Of a stretch of 64,000 nucleotides of DNA, positions 57,316-64,000 are shown piece by piece. Within the stretch, counting starts at the first letter, position 1. Each line of letters starts with the position of its first letter. The position numbers and the translations under genes are program-made. The notes below the pieces were generated by a model, which was given only the letters and a program-made list of their open reading frames with translations, did not search any database and was not told the origin of the DNA. The stretch lies in contig LADS01000013.1 of the NCBI GenBank assembly GCA_000961725.1, positions 62,001-126,000 on the forward strand, given 5' to 3'. Source of the DNA: Desulfobulbaceae bacterium BRH_c16a (GTDB lineage Bacteria; Desulfobacterota; Desulfobulbia; Desulfobulbales; Desulfocapsaceae).

Positions 57316-57348
57316 TTGCATTTTTCACGAAGACGTATAATGGAATCT
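57316..57348 (+). repeat. TTGCATTTTTCAC...ATAATGG element, copy 1
   Basis: Shares TTGCATTTTTCACGA and ATAATGG(A/C)ATCT with 59408-59437, and a shorter pattern with the promoter at 7070-7098. Could be a dispersed promoter-like repeat. Confidence 0.45.
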
Positions 57349-57392
57349 GCAGTGTCGGCACTCACCACCTCATCCTCTTCTGCCGGAGACCT

Positions 57393-58361
57393 TTATACAA
57401 GACAGGAAAACTTTTTACGGTAAGCGGTCGGTGAAAGCCCTGTGTGTTTTTTAAAGAGCTTCCTAAAAGAGCTGATATCCTCATAGCCTACATGCAGAGT
57501 GACTTCTTCAATGGTCTCCGACGTTGTCTCCAGAAATTTCCTGGCCGCCTCAATGCGCAGCTGCTGCAGATAAAGAAGAGGAGTGTCGCCCGTGACCTTT
57601 TTGAATCGCCGCATAAAAGTACGTTCGCCAAGACCCGCTTTCGCGGCTAATTCCCGGTTGGTGACCGATTCGAAAGAATTGGCCTCAAGCCATTCCTGCA
57701 TTACAAGAATTTCCAGGTCACCGTGGTTTTTGTTGAAACTCCCGGTTTGATAGGGAGTTTGCAAACGCCTTGCCGGATCGATGAGCAGCATTTTCGACAA
57801 TGCAGCGGCAAGCTCCTGCGAGCCAAATCGACCGGTAAGGTACAGTGACAGATCCAGATAAGCAGAGACACCGCCGGCGGTAATGCAGTCCCCCTCGTCT
57901 ATCAGCATTTTTTCCCGTTTCAGCAGGATATCGGGAAAACATTCGGCAAAACTGTCCGCAAGGTTCCAGTGGGTAGTGGCCTTGCGGCCTTTGAGCCGGC
58001 CGGTCTGGGCAATAAGAAAAGCGCCGGCACAGACCGAACAGAGACAGGCGCCCTTTTCGCCTTGCCGGGCAAGCCAGCCGATTATTTCCTCGTCTGCAAG
58101 AAGGGGTTCCAGATCACCAAAAATCACCGGTACATAGACAATGTCATACACGACATCTTCGTTGAGAAAACGTTCAGCCTGTATTTTCGTTCCATTAAAG
58201 GCGGTGATGATTCTGTGGGCGGGAGCCACCACGGTCGGTTGGAATAAAGGTTCCCCTGCTCCCCCCGGACCCAGAGAGGAAGCCACCGAAAAGCAATCAA
58301 ACGGCCCGGTAATACTCGAATACATGCAATTCTGCACGGCAAGCAAGGCGACGGTATACAT
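57393..58361 (-). CDS. GlxA-family transcriptional regulator (DJ-1/PfpI + AraC)
   Basis: A 322-residue regulator. The N-terminal half (about 1-190) is a DJ-1/PfpI domain with the elbow LCSVCAGAFLIAQTG holding the conserved Cys. The C-terminal 100 residues are an AraC-type double helix-turn-helix (LAAKAGLGERTFMRRFKKVTG, then VGYEDISSFRKLFKKHTGLSP). It probably controls the divergent NTF2-like and cysteine hydrolase genes that start 150 bases away. No strong ribosome site is visible; GGGAGCT lies near the start. Confidence 0.9.
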   Translation of the reverse strand: MYTVALLAVQNCMYSSITGPFDCFSVASSLGPGGAGEPLFQPTVVAPAHRIITAFNGTKIQAERFLNEDVVYDIVYVPVIFGDLEPLLADEEIIGWLARQGEKGACLCSVCAGAFLIAQTGRLKGRKATTHWNLADSFAECFPDILLKREKMLIDEGDCITAGGVSAYLDLSLYLTGRFGSQELAAALSKMLLIDPARRLQTPYQTGSFNKNHGDLEILVMQEWLEANSFESVTNRELAAKAGLGERTFMRRFKKVTGDTPLLYLQQLRIEAARKFLETTSETIEEVTLHVGYEDISSFRKLFKKHTGLSPTAYRKKFSCLV

Positions 58362-58510
58362 AGCAGCTCCCTTCCAAAAACCATATTGTCCAATATCGCC
58401 CTCTTTTTGTCAATACCGACACTTTGCAGATTCGCCTGATCTGCTACGATAGGGTCGTCAGCTGCGGCAACATCTAACCGAGTTCAACCATCTTTTTAAT
58501 TGGAGTAAAA

Positions 58511-58822
58511 ATGGACAAGACTGAATACGAAGTATTGGCGGCAGTGCAGGCAATGAATAAATGCTGGACCGGCAAGGACCCGGATCTTGAGAAATTGCAT
58601 GAGTATTTTCACGACATGATGGTGGCCATCACCCCGATGGATCGTTTTCGGGTCGAGGGCAAAGAGGCTTGTGTTGCGGGCTGGAGCAATTTTGCCAAAT
58701 CCGTGGCAATCCGCCACTGGACGGAAAAGGAAATCCACATTCAAGTGTACAAGGAAGAAGCAGCCGTTATGCAGTCTTTTGATGTGTTCCGGCGAACGAT
58801 TACCTTTTCCATCATAAATTAA
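58511..58822 (+). CDS. NTF2/SnoaL-like protein, probably C-terminally truncated
   Basis: A 103-residue protein whose first 87 residues look like an NTF2-like fold (MDKTEYEVLAAVQAMNKCW, DMMVAITPMDRFRVEGKEA, IHIQVYKEEAAV). The family usually runs to about 125-140 residues with two or three more strands after this point. Instead the frame enters the 45-bp repeat (58766-58810) and stops after MQSFDVFRRTITFSIIN. That suggests the natural end was lost. GGAGT lies seven bases before the ATG. The cysteine hydrolase starts 13 bases after the stop, so the operon is intact otherwise. Confidence 0.7.
   Translation: MDKTEYEVLAAVQAMNKCWTGKDPDLEKLHEYFHDMMVAITPMDRFRVEGKEACVAGWSNFAKSVAIRHWTEKEIHIQVYKEEAAVMQSFDVFRRTITFSIIN
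58766..58810. repeat. 45-bp repeat, copy 2
   Basis: Matches 53594-53638 at 43 of 45 positions. Here it forms the last codons of the NTF2-like gene, beginning two bases before the codon for Met88. Confidence 0.85.
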
Positions 58823-58834
58823 CAGGATGACGAT

Positions 58835-59398
58835 ATGAAATATTCTCCTGCACTCCTCCTCATCGATATTCAAAACGATTACTTTCCCGGCGGTAAAATG
58901 GAACTGGCAGGGGCCGAAGAAGCAGCCCGCCAGGCAGGCGCAGTCTTGCAGTGTTGTCGGGAAAAACGGCTGCCGATCGTCCACATCGCCCATGAGGCGG
59001 TGCAGGCAGGGGCCGGCTTTTTCCTGCCCGGCACACATGGCCGGAAAATCCATCAACTGGTTCTGCCCGATCGAGAGGAAACAGTCATCATCAAAAATTT
59101 CCCCAATAGCTTCCTCAACACCCCCTTATTGACAGAATTAAGAAGTCGTGAGGTTTGCCAACTGATTATCGTCGGCATGATGACCCACATGTGTGTCGAT
59201 GCCACAACCAGAGCGGCAAAAGATCTTGGTTTTCACTGTATTCTCATTCACGATGCCACCGCGACCAAAGACCTTGCATTTGCCGGAAAGTCGATTGCTG
59301 CTGCCCAGGTACGGACCGCCTTTACCGCTGCTCTTTCGGCCATCTGCGATGAAACTTTATCTGCCGATGAGGTTATCGGCAAACTCAAGGGGAAGTGA
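58835..59398 (+). CDS. Isochorismatase-family cysteine hydrolase
   Basis: A 187-residue cysteine hydrolase. The catalytic triad is Asp11 (LLIDIQNDYF), Lys87 (VIIKNFPNSF) and Cys120 (GMMTHMCVDATTRAA). Family members hydrolyse nicotinamide, carbamoylsarcosine, ureides or isochorismate; the substrate here is unknown. It lies 13 bases after the NTF2-like gene and opposite a GlxA-type regulator, a common grouping for such hydrolases. Confidence 0.92.
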   Translation: MKYSPALLLIDIQNDYFPGGKMELAGAEEAARQAGAVLQCCREKRLPIVHIAHEAVQAGAGFFLPGTHGRKIHQLVLPDREETVIIKNFPNSFLNTPLLTELRSREVCQLIIVGMMTHMCVDATTRAAKDLGFHCILIHDATATKDLAFAGKSIAAAQVRTAFTAALSAICDETLSADEVIGKLKGK

Positions 59399-59407
59399 AG
59401 ATTGAAA

Positions 59408-59437
59408 TTGCATTTTTCACGAGGGATAATGGCATCT
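59408..59437 (+). repeat. TTGCATTTTTCAC...ATAATGG element, copy 2
   Basis: Lies between the convergent stops of the cysteine hydrolase (59398) and DUF2784 (59443) genes, where a sense promoter would have no gene to serve. Same core as 57316-57348 with a gap of four bases. Confidence 0.4.
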
Positions 59438-59442
59438 CAGTA

Positions 59443-59814
59443 CTACTGCGAATGGCGAAAATGCCGGTGAAGGACGAAGAAATACAAGATCAGGTTCACC
59501 ACGACGACAAAAACACCGAGAAATATCTGATTTTCAGCGGTGAGTCCTGCGGGATAAACTATGGGGATGAGATAATGCTCGATGAAACCTGAAGAATATC
59601 CCTTCTCACCGGCAAGCTGACTGAGATGGTTTTCCAGGGGCGTCAAGGGGCAGAGGGCACCGGAGAATTCGGTATAAGCACCCCAGACCGCAGCCGGCAG
59701 GTGAAGCAGCGCAATCGATGCCCGCCACAGCACGAGAAAACCGCCGGCTACGACAAAGAGTATAAACAGCACATGCAGGAGAATGACACTATCTGCGAGA
59801 AGTTGATAGAACAT
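59443..59814 (-). CDS. DUF2784 family membrane protein
   Basis: A 123-residue integral membrane protein with three helices (about 5-27, 33-48 and 96-116). LLHVLFILFVVAGGFLVLW, GAYTEFSGALCPLTPLEN and GFIEHYLIPIVYP are the DUF2784 signatures. Function unknown. It lies downstream of the His/Arg-rich secreted protein gene with a 35-base gap. Confidence 0.85.
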   Translation of the reverse strand: MFYQLLADSVILLHVLFILFVVAGGFLVLWRASIALLHLPAAVWGAYTEFSGALCPLTPLENHLSQLAGEKGYSSGFIEHYLIPIVYPAGLTAENQIFLGVFVVVVNLILYFFVLHRHFRHSQ

Positions 59815-59849
59815 ATCTTGAGCAGCCCCTTCTCAAAACTCATTTTCAT

Positions 59850-60248
59850 TTACCATCGGCGGCGATGATCCTCTCTCCAGTGGTCCTGATGATCGCCTCT
59901 CCAATGGTCCCGACGACCGTCTCTCCATCTGTCTCTCTCCCTGCAAACGGTTCGAATCACCTCCCGGTAGCGACCATGCCGACGCTCAACAGTTACAATA
60001 TCCCGGCAACGTTCGGAAGAACGGTAATGAGGACGGTAATGGGGTCTGTGGTCATACCGGTCGCGAAAATGCGGTTGGTATGTAAAAACGAGAGACGGAG
60101 ATGGAGGAGGCGGCAGAAATACCTCAGCCTGCGGGGGATCAAAGACCCTGGCGTGTCGAACATTGTTTCCCGGGTCCCGGGCCTCGGCCTGGGCGGCAAT
60201 AACCCCCAACATCAGTACTGCAACAAGAGTCAACTTCAATTTTTTCAT
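59850..60248 (-). CDS. Secreted His/Arg-rich protein
   Basis: A 132-residue protein with a signal peptide (about 1-23, ending AEARD), a proline-rich stretch (FLPPPPSPSL) and a C-terminal half dominated by His, Arg, Asp and Trp (YDHRPHYRPHYRSSERC, then WRDGRRDHWRGDHQDHWRED). The low-complexity repeats of (D/R)HW are suited to metal binding or to binding acidic polymers. Two cysteines near the end could form a disulfide. GGAGGGAAA precedes the ATG at 60248. Unrecognised family. Confidence 0.72.
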   Translation of the reverse strand: MKKLKLTLVAVLMLGVIAAQAEARDPGNNVRHARVFDPPQAEVFLPPPPSPSLVFTYQPHFRDRYDHRPHYRPHYRSSERCRDIVTVERRHGRYREVIRTVCRERDRWRDGRRDHWRGDHQDHWREDHRRRW

Positions 60249-60448
60249 CGTGTTTCCCTCCATCTTAAAAGATAGCATTAAGAGATTAAGCATTCAGAGG
60301 GATTTTTTCCCTCTGGCTATCTTATATGTCCCGCAAATCAAACATCATAGGGGACATCTGGAGGAATAGGGTGGCGAACGGCCTGATATCCTGGCCATGT
60401 CGGGTCAATGTCGGGTCAAACGCTCTTGTGAAATGAATTTCTAAGGTA

Positions 60449-61351
60449 CTAATTGAGCGTCCGAGGCCGGCCGATTGCCGTATGCGGGACAAGTTCTACG
60501 GCGAGAATACTGACAAGGATGAGAACACCTCCGGAAAGTTGTAAAAGGCTCAGCCGTTCCCCGAGAAATACCATGCCCCCGATCGCGGCAAAAACCGTCT
60601 CGGAACTGAGAATGATCGCCGCGTCGGCAGCCGGGGTAAAACGCTGACCAACCACCTGAAGGGTAAAGGCCATTCCCACCGAAAAGATTCCCACATAAAG
60701 AATTCCCCAGGCCGCACCGGCAATCTGGGCGATACTTGGCGATTCGACAAGGTATCCGAGAACAAGGCCACCGCAGCCGCAGACCAGGAACTGCCCCGCC
60801 GCGACCACCAGCGGCGCCCGGGTTCGCGAGGCCATTATGCCGACCAGCATGACGTGTGCTGCCCAGAAAATCGTACTGGAAATCACCCACAGATCGCCTT
60901 CTACCAGATCTACATGCTGAGCCCCGCTGAGAATATAGGTGCCGAAAAAACAGCCGATAGATGCCGGCCAGATGGCAAAATGGACTTTTCGCTTGAGAAC
61001 GATCAGACCCAGCACGGGCACCAGAGGAACATAAAGGGCAGTGAGAAACCCGGAGTTGGTGACGGTGGTGCGGAGAATGCCGTGCTGCTGGAGTACCGCC
61101 GCGGTAAGAAGAACACAACCGGTCAGGAGTATGCCCAGCCAGTCGGCGGTTAGAAAGCTGCGTTCCTCGCGGTCAACCCGACGGAACTGCCTGAAAGCAA
61201 ACGGCAACACCATAACAGCCCCAACCAGAAAACGGGATCCGGTGAAACTGATGGACCCCAGCTCGCCCGTGCCGATCTGCTGGACCACGAAACTGCTGCC
61301 CCAGATCATTGCCGCCATGGTCAAAAGGAGATTTGCCTGAATCCTAGTCAT
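60449..61351 (-). CDS. EamA/DMT family transporter
   Basis: A 300-residue drug/metabolite transporter with ten helices in two EamA repeats. MAAMIWGSSFVVQQIGT opens repeat one, and the second repeat ends with AIILSSETVFAAIGGMVFLGERLSLLQLSGGVLIL, the usual PVxxxxxGxxxLGE-like end. It probably exports a small metabolite; the substrate is unknown. AAGGAGA-like signal is not obvious; the start is set by the family length. Confidence 0.88.
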   Translation of the reverse strand: MTRIQANLLLTMAAMIWGSSFVVQQIGTGELGSISFTGSRFLVGAVMVLPFAFRQFRRVDREERSFLTADWLGILLTGCVLLTAAVLQQHGILRTTVTNSGFLTALYVPLVPVLGLIVLKRKVHFAIWPASIGCFFGTYILSGAQHVDLVEGDLWVISSTIFWAAHVMLVGIMASRTRAPLVVAAGQFLVCGCGGLVLGYLVESPSIAQIAGAAWGILYVGIFSVGMAFTLQVVGQRFTPAADAAIILSSETVFAAIGGMVFLGERLSLLQLSGGVLILVSILAVELVPHTAIGRPRTLN

Positions 61352-61665
61352 TGCTTGCCCTTTACGGTATACTTTTTCAGCAGTCTACCTGAAAAATTGC
61401 CGGCGATGCCGGATAGCTACGATTATCACACAAAGAAAGCGCCAGTATACAGCCAAACCACTATTTTTCAAGCGATGTTGTGGCCATCTTCAATCTGCCT
61501 GGCCATCGGCACCGGCCTCAATTTGCTCAGCCGCGAATTTCGTTTCACACGTTTTATGGCAATTATTACTTTCATATGAAATACCATTTGACAACAACGA
61601 ACCTGCGATGAATAATGGATCTGCGGCAGAACTCTCTCATACAACCATCTTGCAGGAAGGACTTC
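61352..61665. other. Divergent intergenic region, DMT exporter / GlpR-like regulator
   Basis: 314 bases holding both promoters. A rightward TTTTATGG...TTTCATATGAAAT segment near 61552-61582 contains the short palindrome TTTCATATGAAA (61570-61581). Otherwise I see nothing specific. Confidence 0.4.
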
Positions 61666-62433
61666 ATGGAAACACTCTCCGAACGGCAGAACAAGATCCT
61701 TACTCTGGCGCGGGAACACGGCAGGGTTGATGTCGACGAACTCTCCACTACCTTTACCGTCTCCCCGCAGACTATCCGCAAGGACCTCAATGAGCTGTGC
61801 GACAGGCAGTTGTTACAGAGAATTCACGGCGGGGCTATAGTCGGCTCCGGCATCGAGAATGTCAGCTATGAGGCCAGACGCCTCCTCGCTCCGGGACCGA
61901 AGAGAGCCATAGGCAAAAAGGCGGCAGAGTTGATCCCGGATAACAGCTCCCTTTTGATCAATATCGGTACCACCACCGAGCAGGTCGCCCAGGCTCTTGC
62001 CAACCATCGGGGTTTGCTGGTCATCACCAACAACATCAATGCCGTGGAAATCATGAAAAATTTCCTCGGGGTTGAACTGATCATAGCCGGTGGCCAGGTG
62101 CGCCGGTCGGACGGCGGTATCGTCGGTGATGCGGCGGTTGATTTCATCAACCAGTTTAAAGTCGATTATGCCGTTATCGGTGTTTCCGCAATCGACGAAG
62201 ACGGCTCCCTGCTTGATTATGATTTTCGCGAAGTTCGGGTTGCCCAGGCAATTATCAAGAATGCCCGTCATATCATCCTGGTAACCGATGCAATGAAGCT
62301 CGAAAGGAGTGCGCCTATCCGTATAGGTCATATTTCTCAGATCAATACCATTGTTATCGACGACGACCTTCCCAAACAACTCCGGGATATCTGCGTTGAA
62401 AACGATGTGAATGTTGTTGTCGCAAGGTCTTGA
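61666..62433 (+). CDS. glpR: DeoR-family regulator, GlpR-like
   Basis: A 255-residue DeoR-type regulator. The N-terminal helix-turn-helix (VDVDELSTTFTVSPQTIRKDLNEL, given in part) is close to GlpR, and the C-terminal DeoRC effector domain has GTTTEQVAQAL, VITNNINAVEI and DAMKLERSAP. GlpR represses glycerol 3-phosphate genes and is released by glycerol 3-phosphate; the next gene, glpD, makes that role very likely. AGGAAGGA precedes the ATG at 61666; the frame opens 17 codons earlier. Confidence 0.87.
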   Translation: METLSERQNKILTLAREHGRVDVDELSTTFTVSPQTIRKDLNELCDRQLLQRIHGGAIVGSGIENVSYEARRLLAPGPKRAIGKKAAELIPDNSSLLINIGTTTEQVAQALANHRGLLVITNNINAVEIMKNFLGVELIIAGGQVRRSDGGIVGDAAVDFINQFKVDYAVIGVSAIDEDGSLLDYDFREVRVAQAIIKNARHIILVTDAMKLERSAPIRIGHISQINTIVIDDDLPKQLRDICVENDVNVVVARS

Positions 62434-62608
62434 TGGCCTGATATTACAAGGCAGAAGGCAGAAACTTACAAAAATGTATCTCCGCTGTAAATTTCACTTG
62501 CCCGGGCATTTGTTTTCGGTTAAGTATCGATTAGACTTGCGTTCGAAACTTTTTATGAATTAAGTTGAAACTTGCAGTTCCAAGTAAATCCTCAGCAGAG
62601 TGCCGGTA
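62434..62608. promoter_or_regulatory. glpR-glpD intergenic region with possible GlpR half-sites
   Basis: The 175 bases before glpD contain TTTTCGGTTAAGTATCGA (62513-62530) and GTTCGAAAC (62541-62549). TTCG-centred half-sites are what GlpR binds in other bacteria. The match is loose. Confidence 0.3.
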
Positions 62609-64000
62609 ATGAAGACACCTGTTTTCGATGTAGCGGTAATTGGCGGAGGCATCAACGGTTGTGGAATAACCCGTGATGCCGCGGGGCGAGGACTTTCGGT
62701 CTTTCTGTGTGAGCAGGAAGACTTAGCCTTCGGCACCTCGTCGGCATCCACCAAGCTTATCCACGGCGGCCTCAGGTATCTCGAATACTACGAGTTTCGC
62801 CTGGTCCGGGAAGCCCTGCGCGAACGCGAGGTCCTGCTGAGCGCCGCCCCACACATCATCCGGCCCCTGCGCTTCATCCTGCCCCACCATGAAGGTCTGC
62901 GCCCGGCGTGGCTGATTCGCCTCGGCCTCTTTCTCTACGATCATATCGGCGGAAGAAAACTTCTGCCGCCAACCGCCACTGTCGATCTGACAACCGATGT
63001 CGCCGGGCAGGTCTTGAAAAAGAATTTCTCCAAAGGCTTTGAATATTCCGACTGCTGGGTCATGGACAGCCGCCTGGTGGTTCTCAATGCCATGGACGCC
63101 GCGGCGAGAGGTGCTGAGATCCATACCCGCACGAAACTGGTCTCGGCGACCAGGAGCGGCAAAATCTGGACCCTGACTCTCCATGACAGCTCGAACAACC
63201 GGGATTTCACCATCAATGCCGGCGTCCTTATCAATGCTTCCGGCCCCTGGCTTGACGAACTGCTTCCCCACATTTCGCACAGTAAGACGAGCGAACATAT
63301 CCGCATGGTCAAAGGCAGCCATATCATCGTCCCGAAACTGTTTGACCACGGTCGTGCCTATATCTTCCAGAACAGTGACGGACGGATCATCTTCGCCATT
63401 CCCTACGAAAACGATTTCACCTTGATCGGCACAACCGATGTCGATTTCCATGGCGATCCGGGCAGGGTCGCGATATCGCCGGAGGAGATCGACTATCTAT
63501 GCCGGGCGGCCTCCGAATATTTTATCCGCGAACTGTCGCCAAGGGATGTGGTGAGCAGTTTTTCCGGCATCCGCCCTCTTTTTGACGACGGCAAAAGCGA
63601 GGCGAAGGCGGCGACTCGCGATTATGTCTTAAAACTCGACACCGGCCGTAATCGTAATGAGGCTCCCCTTCTTTCCATCTACGGCGGGAAGATCACCACC
63701 TATCGCAAACTGGCTGAATCGGTATTGGCCAGGCTTTCGCCCTACCTCCCGCAGATGGGCGCTCCATGGACCGAGCATGCCCACCTCCCCGGCGGAGATT
63801 TCAGGCCGGAAGAGTATTCCGCTGAAATCGACAGGCTCATGGTTCGATGCCCGGTCCTCGACCGCAGTCTCGCCTCCCGCCTGATAGGAACCTACGGTAC
63901 CTGCGCCGGATCGATGACCGCTGGAATCCGCGACAAGAGCAATCTCGGACGCCACTTCGGCGCGGATCTGTACAGTTTTGAAGCTGACTACCTGATTGCG
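62609..64000 (+). CDS. glpD: Aerobic-type glycerol-3-phosphate dehydrogenase GlpD (partial, 3' end outside window)
   Basis: 464 open codons to the window edge, no stop. An FAD-binding motif VIGGGINGCG lies at residues 10-19, followed by EQEDLAFGTSSASTKLIHGGLRYLE, the typical GlpD/DAO segment (given here up to HGGLRYL near 60). The IGTTDVDFHGDP and IYGGKITTYRKLAE motifs are also present. It oxidises glycerol 3-phosphate to dihydroxyacetone phosphate and passes electrons to quinone at the membrane. About 40-60 residues of the usual length are missing off the edge. Controlled most likely by the upstream GlpR-like gene. The signal before the ATG is weak. Confidence 0.93.
   Translation, partial: MKTPVFDVAVIGGGINGCGITRDAAGRGLSVFLCEQEDLAFGTSSASTKLIHGGLRYLEYYEFRLVREALREREVLLSAAPHIIRPLRFILPHHEGLRPAWLIRLGLFLYDHIGGRKLLPPTATVDLTTDVAGQVLKKNFSKGFEYSDCWVMDSRLVVLNAMDAAARGAEIHTRTKLVSATRSGKIWTLTLHDSSNNRDFTINAGVLINASGPWLDELLPHISHSKTSEHIRMVKGSHIIVPKLFDHGRAYIFQNSDGRIIFAIPYENDFTLIGTTDVDFHGDPGRVAISPEEIDYLCRAASEYFIRELSPRDVVSSFSGIRPLFDDGKSEAKAATRDYVLKLDTGRNRNEAPLLSIYGGKITTYRKLAESVLARLSPYLPQMGAPWTEHAHLPGGDFRPEEYSAEIDRLMVRCPVLDRSLASRLIGTYGTCAGSMTAGIRDKSNLGRHFGADLYSFEADYLIA

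Larger units (their letters stand above)
57049..57392. other. Repeat-rich intergenic region
   Basis: 344 bases without a gene, holding the nested palindrome at 57103-57207, a hairpin TTGCATT-TTTC-AATGCAA (57283-57300) and the TTGCATTTTTCAC element at 57316-57348. Confidence 0.55.

Noticed and set aside
1..64000. CRISPR array, prophage, restriction or toxin-antitoxin system, tRNA or rRNA gene
   Set aside because: No regularly spaced repeats, phage structural genes, methylase motifs, toxin families or tRNA-like cloverleaf sequences could be recognised.

Overview
This 64 kb window looks like a chromosomal segment from an anaerobic, Gram-negative member of the Desulfobacterota, most likely a Desulfobulbales-like sulfur-metabolising bacterium. 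That placement is an inference from gene content: a tungsten-type aldehyde:ferredoxin oxidoreductase with a four-cluster ferredoxin, citramalate synthase, a TRAP carboxylate transporter, a Pil-Chp type chemosensory cluster, many hybrid histidine kinases, and an acyltransferase-hydrolase fusion. There are no rRNA or tRNA genes, no CRISPR array, and no recognisable prophage or transposase. Most of the window is ordinary core and accessory metabolism.

Region by region. 0-7 kb: a secreted Met-rich protein, an SDR oxidoreductase, then a lipid cluster (FadD-like acyl-CoA ligase, alpha/beta hydrolase, and a PlsC-like acyltransferase fused to a hydrolase domain whose nucleophile position is Ala). 7-13 kb: a TIGR00300/LOR-SDH protein (probable ornithine cyclodeaminase) paired with arginase, followed by a DctPQM TRAP transporter and a FadR-type GntR regulator. 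13.8-20.4 kb: a small CxxC protein with citramalate synthase, a very large hybrid kinase, and malate dehydrogenase. 20.4-24.2 kb: a palindromic repeat, the AOR/ferredoxin pair and a PilZ protein. 24.2-31.4 kb: a BMP-type ABC transporter operon that includes xanthine phosphoribosyltransferase and ends in a PAS hybrid kinase. 31.5-34 kb: a polar amino-acid ABC transporter. 34.6-37.1 kb: a PfkB kinase, a DUF2293 protein, a second copy of the palindromic repeat, and a LysE exporter.

37.1-47.5 kb is one leftward chemosensory block: a CheY-like regulator, a CheW-like protein, a two-HPt CheA-REC hybrid, CheW, a multidomain double-REC protein, a LivJ-like periplasmic binding protein and a PilJ-like chemoreceptor. 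It has no CheR or CheB. 47.8-52.8 kb: a divergent transketolase, uracil permease with Upp, and a CBS protein. 52.9-60.3 kb is an accessory patchwork: cupin, a decayed stretch, a KinB/AlgB-like pair, a GlxA-type AraC regulator, a probably truncated NTF2-like protein, a cysteine hydrolase and small membrane or secreted proteins, with several dispersed repeats. 60.4-64 kb: a DMT exporter, a GlpR-like regulator and the start of glpD, which runs off the end.

Novelty is modest. The best leads are the binding-protein-containing Pil-Chp cluster, the nucleophile-less acyltransferase-hydrolase fusion, a two-member palindromic repeat family, terminator-like hairpins placed just after the binding-protein genes of two transport operons (one of them inside the next coding region), and a 45-bp repeat that caps the truncated NTF2-like gene.
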